Below are positions 25,624-32,094 of a stretch of DNA of 35,218 bases, one piece after another (positions within the stretch are counted from its first letter, which is position 1; every line of letters begins with the position of its first letter). The notes beneath the pieces were generated by a model that worked only from the letters and a program-made list of their open reading frames with translations, did no database searches and had not been told where the DNA came from. A program made the position numbers and the translations under genes. Where the stretch lies: assembly GCF_000482505.1 (NCBI RefSeq), contig NZ_KI519445.1, positions 62,096 through 97,313 on the forward strand, written 5' to 3'. Origin of the DNA: Leptotrichia trevisanii DSM 22070 (lineage in GTDB: Bacteria; Fusobacteriota; Fusobacteriia; Fusobacteriales; Leptotrichiaceae).

Positions 25624-25647
25624 AAAAAAACTCAAATTTTTGAGTTT
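25624..25647 (-). terminator. Terminator behind the DUF2721 gene
   Basis: AAACTCAAA (25628-25636) and TTTGAGTTT (25639-25647) form a perfect inverted repeat, followed on the minus strand by TTTT. The stem is AT-rich and only moderately stable. Confidence 0.5.
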
Positions 25648-25772
25648 AACATTAAAATTATTTTCCAAGTTAATTATATCAATTTTTTCCGATTTATTCA
25701 AATATTATGAAAAATTTTTTTATTTGTTAAATAAAATGTCTTAAAAAAATTTTTAATTTAACAAGATTTCTT

Positions 25773-26171
25773 TCATTTTTTTTCCTCATTTTCACTTTCG
25801 TTATAATTCAAATGAATCCTCAAAGCCTCCAGCGAAATCTGTATTTCCAAAAGAGAAAATAACAGTGAAACGATAAGCGACACCAAACTTACTGCAAAAC
25901 TGATTTTCCCAACAAAATCTATCTGAAAAAATAAAAATAACATTGAAACTGCACACATTAATAAACTCGAAACCCCAAAATACTGCATCTTTTTAATATA
26001 ATTCAACCTTTTCCTCAAGTTTTTAACCTGATAAAATTCATGCTCTACTTCCCCACTCGAATCCATCTGTCTTACAATCGCTGTAAGAGCCAGAAATCTG
26101 TTGGTGTATGCAAGTAAAAGAAGAGATACTGTAGGGAAAAGAACCGCAGGTGTAGTTATTTCCAAAGTCAT
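25773..26171 (-). CDS. DUF2721 family membrane protein
   Basis: A 132-residue integral membrane protein. The opening LEITTPAVLFPTVSLLLLAYTNRFLAL is characteristic of DUF2721, with the first helix inside it. A charged loop follows (VRQMDSSGEVEHEFYQVKNLRKRLNYIKK). Two more helices lie at about 65-85 and 90-115, then a charged tail. Function of the family is unknown. The start is taken at the second in-frame ATG (26171), with GGTGA five bases upstream; an ATG at 26183 sits directly on AAAGG. It is separated from glmU by ~225 bp holding a terminator. Confidence 0.8.
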   Translation of the reverse strand: MTLEITTPAVLFPTVSLLLLAYTNRFLALTAIVRQMDSSGEVEHEFYQVKNLRKRLNYIKKMQYFGVSSLLMCAVSMLFLFFQIDFVGKISFAVSLVSLIVSLLFSLLEIQISLEALRIHLNYNESENEEKK

Positions 26172-26231
26172 ATTTTTCACCATCCTTTCAAATTTTTATA
26201 GTAAATTTGTTTAATAATTAAAATATAGTGT

Positions 26232-26925
26232 TTTATACTATTTCCCGTTTAAATAATAGAAATCAAAAAATTTATAAAATTAAAGTCATTTTTTTATAGG
26301 ATTACGCTATTATACAACCTATGTAACTATTAAAATATCCTTTAATTAAATTTTATCATTAAGTATCCATCTTAAAGACTTTTATAATTTTATTTATAAA
26401 TATTATGATTAATAATAGTTTTTTCTATTTTTTTGTAACGTAAGGGCATCAGACGCCATGCCCTTACAACCCCGCTTACGCAAAACTTTCTTATAAAGAA
26501 AAAATAAAACTCGCTTCGTAAAACTACGCTCAGACAGTTATTTTTCCTTTAACGAAATTTTGCTTATTTAATACTTTCCAAATAATAAATGTTTCGACTA
26601 CTTTCCCAAATAAAATTTGGGAATATTTCAAAAAAATGCTTAGACGAGCCAGGGATAGTGCGTAGCACTTTCGCTATTCTCTTTAGTATGACATTATTTA
26701 AATATACTAAAATAACTATTATTGCGAAATAAAGGGAAATGGCGACTGATTTCCCTTGCTTTATAAAAAGAAAAAATATTTATTAATAATAAGCCGTTTT
26801 TCATAATCTAAATAAAAATCCCTTATATGGATACTTAAGAATTAAATTTGATTTTTTTAACAAAACTATCAAATTACTTATTGTAGAATTTTACTTCTAT
26901 TTTTTAAATGGGATCTAGTATAAAA
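26232..26925. mobile_element. Large MITE-like palindromic element, copy 2 (~694 bp, non-coding)
   Basis: The outer arms 26232-26360 and 26837-26925 are the reverse complement of the right and left arms of copy 1 (2967-3080 and 2319-2400). The end sequences are TATACTATTTCCCGTTTAAATA and TTTTTTAAATGGGATCTAGTATA. The core 26361-26836 has the same orientation as the copy 1 core, so core and arms are flipped relative to each other between the copies. It fills most of the 819-bp gap between the DUF2721 gene and gpmA. Nothing is encoded. Confidence 0.75.
26361..26836. repeat. Core segment of MITE copy 2, bounded by AAGTATCCAT inverted repeats
   Basis: It begins AAGTATCCAT and ends ATGGATACTT. Compared with copy 1 it is shorter (476 against 566 bp): it lacks 19 bp between short A-rich direct repeats near 26773 and carries a different middle section (26424-26577). 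That middle contains the perfect hairpin GTAAGGGCAT/ATGCCCTTAC with loop CAGACGCC (26440-26467). A second hairpin of the same family, inverted, is at 26732-26757. Confidence 0.75.
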
Positions 26926-26929
26926 AATG

Positions 26930-26967
26930 TAAAATAAAAACGCAAGGACTGTAAGTTTGCCCTTGCT
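26930..26967 (-). terminator. Rho-independent terminator of gpmA
   Basis: On the minus strand GCAAGG (26966-26961) pairs with CCTTGC (26947-26942) and is followed by GTTTTTATTTT. It lies 24 bp past the gpmA stop. Confidence 0.75.
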
Positions 26968-26990
26968 CAAAATAATTTTATTTATTAAGA

Positions 26991-27677
26991 TTAAAAGGAA
27001 TCTGGTGACGATAATACATTTAAGTTCTTGTCTATTTCAAATATTAAGGGTTTTCCTGTTGTTAAGTTCAGTTTTAAAATATCATCATCGGAAATATTTA
27101 ATAAATATTTTATTAAAGCTCGTAAACTGTTTCCGTGAGCTGCCACAATAACGTTCTTTCCTTCCTGCAAACTTTTAGAAATATGTGAATGCCAGTAGGG
27201 CAGGACTCTTTCAATTGTATCTTTCAGGCTTTCTCCAAGTGGTGCTTCAGAATCGGACAAGTCGGCATATCTTCTGTCTGCTTTTGGATAATATTCACTT
27301 GATTTGTCTATTGCGGGTGGAGCAATATCAAAACTTCTTCTCCAGATAAGGACTTGCTCATCACCATATTTTTTAGCAGTTTCAGCTTTGTTTAAGCCTT
27401 GTAATGCTCCATAATGACGTTCGTTCAATCTCCAGGATTTGTAAACTGGAATATATAGTTCATCCAATTCTTCCAGAACGTAATTTAAAGTTTTGATGGC
27501 TCTTTTCAAATAAGATGTATAGGCAATGTCAAAAACTAATCCCATTTCCTTTAATGTCTTACCACCAGCTTTTGCCTCTTCCATGCCTTTTGGACTCAAA
27601 TCCACATCTTTCCATCCGGTAAATTTATTTTCCAGGTTCCATTGGCTTTCACCATGTCGAATTAATACTAATTTCAT
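26991..27677 (-). CDS. gpmA: 2,3-bisphosphoglycerate-dependent phosphoglycerate mutase
   Basis: A 228-residue glycolytic enzyme interconverting 3- and 2-phosphoglycerate. Visible are the phosphohistidine motif [10 protein letters not shown] near 5-14, [11 protein letters not shown] near 19-29, the [13 protein letters not shown] segment near 85-97, and the second catalytic histidine in [15 protein letters not shown] near 182-196. Length is shorter than the 247-250 of enterobacterial GpmA but within the family range. AAAGGAGG precedes the ATG. It lies 60 bp behind the metal-ATPase cluster on the same strand with no obvious promoter or terminator between, so read-through from that cluster is possible. 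Confidence 0.95.
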   Translation of the reverse strand: MKLVLIRHGESQWNLENKFTGWKDVDLSPKGMEEAKAGGKTLKEMGLVFDIAYTSYLKRAIKTLNYVLEELDELYIPVYKSWRLNERHYGALQGLNKAETAKKYGDEQVLIWRRSFDIAPPAIDKSSEYYPKADRRYADLSDSEAPLGESLKDTIERVLPYWHSHISKSLQEGKNVIVAAHGNSLRALIKYLLNISDDDILKLNLTTGKPLIFEIDKNLNVLSSPDSF

Positions 27678-27737
27678 TGTTTCCTCCTTTTGATAAAGTC
27701 CTTTAATATTGAACTGATAAAAAGTGGCTTTATTTTA

Positions 27738-28025
27738 TTATTTTATTTCAGTTTCTACAACTGCTTCTGTAACAGTTGTGTTTGTAGATAATTCTTTTTC
27801 AGCGATTAAGTCTTCAAGATGTTCCTTTGTTGCCATTAATTCTTCAAGATTCATATTATCATAAGTTGCTTCTGAAGATGTTTTTATGTTTATTCCCTGT
27901 TTTCTTAAAAAACTGTCAACTTTATTCTGATTTTTTTTGTACAGGTAATAACCTACTGCTACAGTTCCTACTCCAATTGCTGCTCCTACTAAATGTTCCT
28001 TTTTAATGTTTCCAAATTTTATCAT
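27738..28025 (-). CDS. Small single-pass membrane protein of the metal-ATPase cluster (95 aa)
   Basis: One transmembrane helix (about residues 12-31, LVGAAIGVGTVAVGYYLYKK) is followed by a basic stretch and an acidic amphipathic C-terminal helix (NLEELMATKEHLEDLIAEKE), ending in a T/V/E-rich tail. The glycine-rich helix (G-A-A-I-G-V-G-T-V) could pack against another membrane protein. I recognise no family. Its layout (one helix, then an acidic tail, beside a P-type ATPase) resembles the PacL metallochaperones encoded beside mycobacterial metal ATPases, but no cysteine/histidine motif is visible and the likeness may be only architectural. It sits 38 bp behind an HMA-like gene and is probably in the same operon. 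Confidence 0.75.
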   Translation of the reverse strand: MIKFGNIKKEHLVGAAIGVGTVAVGYYLYKKNQNKVDSFLRKQGINIKTSSEATYDNMNLEELMATKEHLEDLIAEKELSTNTTVTEAVVETEIK

Positions 28026-28063
28026 TTTTATACCTCCAAATTTTTTATTTATTATTATTTTAT

Positions 28064-28810
28064 TTATTGTAAAGCTATATATTTGTCATCTGTTTCATTG
28101 CCCATCCTGTTGTTAAAAAATATATGATCTATCAAGTCACTTAAATTTTCGATGGAATTATCATTTTTTACATCCACGACATAATGAAATTTTCCATTAT
28201 TGGCTTTTAACCGGTAAATTCTCACTTCCTTGTTTGAGAAGTTATTCAATACGAGATGTCGTCCAAAAGTTGTAAACCACATAAGTGCTATCGCTGTAAC
28301 CGATCTGTTTGCCAGATAAGATTTGAGCAAATATAGTGCAGGCAATATTTCAATGTCAAAAAAGCCCTTACGCTGTGTTTCCCTGTAGGCATGCTCTATA
28401 ATTGCTGCGGTTGTCAGTCCAGCTGCAAAGTTATTTATGTCTATCTGTAATTTCTCAACTTTACTTTTGCCAAGCCCATATAGGAAAGAAAGCAATATTG
28501 CGGCCCCAGAATAAACAGACAGTGAATCTATTGATTTTTCCTCAAAATCTTCAATCAGTTTTACTGAAGTCATCTTATGCTCAACTGATAAGGCAGTTGC
28601 GGTTCGATAAATTATTTCATCTATTGAAATTTCCTCAGGTTCAAATGTGACAAGTAAAGTATTTATAGTTTGGTTATATCGCAAGGTTGTATTTTTTGTT
28701 TCAACTTTTATTGTTTCAAAAAATTTTTTTTGGTTAATAATGTCATGTGAGATTTTGAATCTGACACGGTTTGGTAATTTATGCAGTATTATTAAGGTTA
28801 GTTTTTTCAT
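28064..28810 (-). CDS. HMA-like membrane protein of the metal-ATPase cluster (248 aa)
   Basis: Residues ~1-85 form a heavy-metal-associated-like fold: LHKLPNRVRFKISHD at the first strand, a helix, then RYNQTINTLLVTFEPEEIS. This matches the opening of its neighbours, and there is no CxxC metal site. Hydrophobic segments follow at about 100-115 (VYSGAAILLSFLYGLG), 126-142 (INNFAAGLTTAAIIEHA) and 155-185. The last ~60 residues are soluble (RIYRLKANNGKFHYVVDVKND). It therefore looks like an HMA-type domain tethered to the membrane with a second cytosolic domain. Function is unknown; the context suggests assisting the ATPase upstream in the operon. Confidence 0.7.
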   Translation of the reverse strand: MKKLTLIILHKLPNRVRFKISHDIINQKKFFETIKVETKNTTLRYNQTINTLLVTFEPEEISIDEIIYRTATALSVEHKMTSVKLIEDFEEKSIDSLSVYSGAAILLSFLYGLGKSKVEKLQIDINNFAAGLTTAAIIEHAYRETQRKGFFDIEILPALYLLKSYLANRSVTAIALMWFTTFGRHLVLNNFSNKEVRIYRLKANNGKFHYVVDVKNDNSIENLSDLIDHIFFNNRMGNETDDKYIALQ

Positions 28811-28865
28811 ATTTTATTCAAACTCCTTCAACATTAGACTAAAAAATATAAAAACACAAAAATTC

Positions 28866-31046
28866 CTATTTATTAACATCATATTTTAATAGCCGCAATG
28901 AATTTCCAACTACTAAAATTGTTATTGAATTATGTAAAATCGAGCTGTATATTGCAGGTAAAAGTCCTGTCGCACCTAACACAAGGGCAAAACTGTTTAT
29001 TCCAATCGCCATTGCAAAATTTTGTTTTATTATTTTTACGGTGTTCTTGGCTAAACCTACTACACCCGGTATTAATAACGGATCATCTGAAGTTATTGTA
29101 ACATCGGCAGCTTCCATTGCAATATCTGTTCGTGAACTTCCCAAGGCTATTCCTACATTTGCGTAGGAAAGGGCAGGAGCATCATTTATTCCGTCACCTA
29201 TCATAATAACTTTTGAACCGATTGAACGGAATTTCAAAATATCTTTAGCCTTGTCCTCAGGAAGTAGTTCAGACTCGTATCTGTCCATCGACATTCTTGA
29301 CGCAATGGTTTCAGCCTGTTGTCTTAAATCTCCTGTCAACAGTACAATATCGTCTATTCCCTGATTTCTTAGCCGATTAATTGCCTTTTTTATATTTTCC
29401 CTAGGAGGATCTGAAACGCCGATAACACCTATTAAATCACTGTTTTTAGCCACATAAATTACAATTTCCCCACGGTTTTGCATTCCTTTGACTATATCAC
29501 CTGCCATTTTAAGTGAAATATCATTTTCTTCCATATATTTCTGGCTTCCCACACGAATAATGTCCTTATTTACAAAAGTTTCTATTCCTCTTGCCACTTT
29601 GACAACGGATTCCTTATGTTTTGGAATTTTTAATCCTCTATTTTTAATTTCATTCAAAATTGCACTTGCCAATGGATGTGATGAAGTTTCTTCGGCTGCG
29701 GCAGCCAGTGCAAGCATCCTGTTATCTTTCATATTTTTTCCAAAAGTCTTTAGTGTTTGGATTTTAGGCTTTCCTTCGGTTATTGTACCTGTTTTATCAA
29801 ATATCACTGTGTCAGATTTTGAAAGTTCTTCCAGATAGTTGCTTCCTTTAATCAGAATACCATTTTTAGCCGCTGTATTAATTGAAGCTGAAAATGCTGT
29901 TGCCGTTGATAGTCTTATTCCACATGAATAGTCGATTACAAGCATACTTAGTGCTTTTTGTAGGTTTCTGGTGGAAACATAGACGATTCCGGCAAGTAAG
30001 AAGTTTAGTGGGATCAGTTGTGCGGAAAATGTATCGGCATAAGATTGAATGTCAGCCTTGTTAAAGGAGGCATCTTCCACTAATTTTATAATTCTTGAAG
30101 CTGTTCTGTCATCACCGACTTTTTCAGCTTTTACAGTAATATTTCCACTTTTTAAAAGTGTTCCTGCAAAAACTTCCTCACCGACTTTTTTAGTAACAGG
30201 CATATATTCCCCTGTGATTGGTGACTGATCAATTATTGCCTCACCTTTTTCAATTGTTCCGTCCACACTTATTTTTTCCCCAGTCTGAACAAGTATCAAA
30301 TCTCCCCTGTTAATTTCTTCAATTGGGACTTTTTTGGCTGTTTCCGCATCATCAGACTGTTTCCAGACATAGTTTTCTCCAACGCTTAACATATCTTTAA
30401 TTACACCACGTGTCTTTTTTATTGTATAAACAGTAAGCAGTTCTGCAAATTTTTCTAAGATCATAATTGTCAAGGCTGTTCGTTCACTTCCTAAAATGAT
30501 ACTGCTGACGATAGCTGTAGAACTTAGTGTATCTGCATTAGGACGCTTATTTTGAATCAGGGAATAAATTCCATTTTTTAAAACAGGCAGGGCTAAAGAA
30601 ATTGTTGACAAAGTCTTGTAGTTAAACAATCGTCTGATTCCTGTCAATTTTGTCTTTGGATTTGGCAGTAGAAGTAACAGCACTGCGGCACCAATATTTT
30701 TTATAATTTCCTGTGGGGATTCTTCCTGTAGACGTCTTTCAATAACATATTTATTTGATGATTGTTTTTTTTCATTTTTATAAATATCCACCAGATATGT
30801 ATTTAACGTATTTTGAATTAAAGATACCAAGTTTTCACCAGTCAGTGCCAAATTATCAAAATAAATAAGAACAGTACCTGTAATAATTGAAATTTCAACA
30901 CTTTGGATATAATGAACTTGCATCAGCTGGTTTGTTATTTCTTCCTTATGAATCCCAAGATATTTTAAAGCCCTTGATTTTATTCTGATTCTTCCACGAA
31001 TTTCGTGTAAAATCTCACAATCCAGTAAATAATTTTTATTTAACAT
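28866..31046 (-). CDS. P1B-type metal-transporting P-type ATPase
   Basis: A 726-residue heavy-metal-type P-type ATPase. It has an N-terminal HMA-like domain (residues ~8-70, EIRGRIRIKSR ... ISIITGTVLIYFD) without CxxC. Then come membrane helices, the actuator motif SPITGEYMP near 274-282, and DYSCGIRLS near 371-379, where the CPC/SPC metal motif reads S-C-G. The phosphorylation site DKTGT is near 415-419, SSHPLAS near 453-459 (the HP motif of metal pumps), GDGINDAP near 617-624, and a final helix with LHNSITILVVGNSLRLL. All catalytic motifs look intact. Metal cannot be assigned: the S-C-G motif and C-terminal H-N argue against a standard Cu+ pump. The start follows AAAGGGA by five bases. Confidence 0.9.
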   Translation of the reverse strand: MLNKNYLLDCEILHEIRGRIRIKSRALKYLGIHKEEITNQLMQVHYIQSVEISIITGTVLIYFDNLALTGENLVSLIQNTLNTYLVDIYKNEKKQSSNKYVIERRLQEESPQEIIKNIGAAVLLLLLPNPKTKLTGIRRLFNYKTLSTISLALPVLKNGIYSLIQNKRPNADTLSSTAIVSSIILGSERTALTIMILEKFAELLTVYTIKKTRGVIKDMLSVGENYVWKQSDDAETAKKVPIEEINRGDLILVQTGEKISVDGTIEKGEAIIDQSPITGEYMPVTKKVGEEVFAGTLLKSGNITVKAEKVGDDRTASRIIKLVEDASFNKADIQSYADTFSAQLIPLNFLLAGIVYVSTRNLQKALSMLVIDYSCGIRLSTATAFSASINTAAKNGILIKGSNYLEELSKSDTVIFDKTGTITEGKPKIQTLKTFGKNMKDNRMLALAAAAEETSSHPLASAILNEIKNRGLKIPKHKESVVKVARGIETFVNKDIIRVGSQKYMEENDISLKMAGDIVKGMQNRGEIVIYVAKNSDLIGVIGVSDPPRENIKKAINRLRNQGIDDIVLLTGDLRQQAETIASRMSMDRYESELLPEDKAKDILKFRSIGSKVIMIGDGINDAPALSYANVGIALGSSRTDIAMEAADVTITSDDPLLIPGVVGLAKNTVKIIKQNFAMAIGINSFALVLGATGLLPAIYSSILHNSITILVVGNSLRLLKYDVNK

Positions 31047-31081
31047 AAAAATCCCTTTCTTTTCTTTCATTTTTACAATAA

Positions 31082-31453
31082 TTAAAGTTCTTTAATTATG
31101 TTATAAAAAGTATCCAAATTATCTTCTATTTCCTTCAAGGATTTATTTTCATATAATTCGGAATGATTAATCATCGTTTTCCAGACTTTATTCAGCCAGT
31201 CCAGTATTTGTTTTTCTGAAATCAGTTTTATGTCATAATAAAGTAGAATTTTATTTGTTATATACGAAAACTCAACACTTTTTATACCTTTTTTTGATAA
31301 AATAAGTTCTGTAACCCGATAATCATATTTTTTTAATTCTTCTGGAATATCTGATAAATTTGGGACAGAAAGCCTTAATCTGCCGGGAATACTGTGTACA
31401 ACCTTTATCTGATTAAACATCAGATATGTAGCCTTAAATAAATTTTCCAACAT
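31082..31453 (-). CDS. Small HMA-like protein of the metal-ATPase cluster (123 aa)
   Basis: The core (IKVVHSIPGRLRLSVPNL ... KGIKSVEFSYITNKILLYYD, residues ~14-75) has the G-R-L-R-L first strand and the x-I-x-x-V-x-x-S/N-x-x-T-x-x-I-L-I-x-Y-D ending seen in the other three HMA-like domains here, again without a CxxC. A charged helical tail follows. No membrane span. The start is the ATG overlapping the previous stop (TAATG), which couples translation. A longer in-frame start 42 bases upstream would lie inside the previous gene and is unlikely. Confidence 0.7.
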   Translation of the reverse strand: MLENLFKATYLMFNQIKVVHSIPGRLRLSVPNLSDIPEELKKYDYRVTELILSKKGIKSVEFSYITNKILLYYDIKLISEKQILDWLNKVWKTMINHSELYENKSLKEIEDNLDTFYNIIKEL

Positions 31454-31938
31454 TATTTTCTTTTCCCTTCTGATAAAAAAATAAAAGTCCACCATAGTAA
31501 AGTGGCACCCGCAGGCAATTCTGGAAATTTTCTTAATTTTTTAATTCCATAAAAAGCAAAAATTCCTGCAACTAATGTTTTTAAATCCAGATAACCTTTA
31601 CTTTTATTGTAAATAGCCATATCCACCGCTTCAAATGTTTGTTTTAACAATACTTTTATTTTTCCAGGTTTATTTTTTAGGGCTTCTCCTTCCAGATGGA
31701 GTAATTTTAGAACGATTAAATATAAAAACGAACTTTCAATAATTTTTTCATCAAAATAAATTAGGATGCTTCCAGTAACGGAATTGACTCTCACTGAATC
31801 TATCCCTGATAGTTGTCGCATATTATTTAAAAATTCCTGTTCTAATTCCACATTTTCCCTTAATATATCTGTTTGAAGCCTCAAACGTCCATTCTGGTAA
31901 TGTTTTACCTGAATAACGCCATAAAAATTTTGCAGCAT
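31453..31938 (-). CDS. HMA-like protein with C-terminal membrane anchor, first gene of the metal-ATPase cluster (161 aa)
   Basis: The N-terminal HMA-like domain (VKHYQNGRLRLQTDIL ... DSVRVNSVTGSILIYFDE, residues ~10-68) lacks CxxC. A linker with basic and amphipathic stretches follows, then two hydrophobic segments near 119-132 (LKTLVAGIFAFYG) and 141-156 (LPAGATLLWWTFIFLS), ending G-K-R-K. It would be anchored in the inner membrane with the HMA-like domain in the cytosol. AAGGAG stands six bases before the ATG, and a consensus promoter lies 30 bp upstream, so this gene leads the operon. Its stop overlaps the next start by one base. Confidence 0.75.
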   Translation of the reverse strand: MLQNFYGVIQVKHYQNGRLRLQTDILRENVELEQEFLNNMRQLSGIDSVRVNSVTGSILIYFDEKIIESSFLYLIVLKLLHLEGEALKNKPGKIKVLLKQTFEAVDMAIYNKSKGYLDLKTLVAGIFAFYGIKKLRKFPELPAGATLLWWTFIFLSEGKRK

Positions 31939-31967
31939 AACCGACTCCTTAAATATTTTTATAATTC

Positions 31968-31996
31968 ATTATATACTTTTTTATTTAAAATTACAA
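31968..31996 (-). promoter_or_regulatory. Sigma-70-type promoter of the metal-ATPase cluster
   Basis: On the minus strand TTGTAA (31996-31991) and TATAAT (31973-31968) are separated by 17 bases, about 30 bp before the first ATG. No clear operator palindrome for a metal sensor is seen around it. Confidence 0.75.
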
Positions 31997-32041
31997 GACA
32001 TATAATCAAATTAAATAAAATGAATGTTAAAAAATAGTTTT

Positions 32042-32076
32042 ACAAAAAAATAAGGGCATTTTTGTACACCCTTATT
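32042..32076 (-). terminator. Rho-independent terminator of the DUF262/DUF1524 gene
   Basis: AATAAGGG (32049-32056) pairs perfectly with CCCTTATT (32069-32076). On the minus strand the stem is followed by a T run. It could also act weakly on the plus strand (TTTAT follows). Confidence 0.8.
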
Positions 32077-32094
32077 TTATGAAAAATGGAAATT

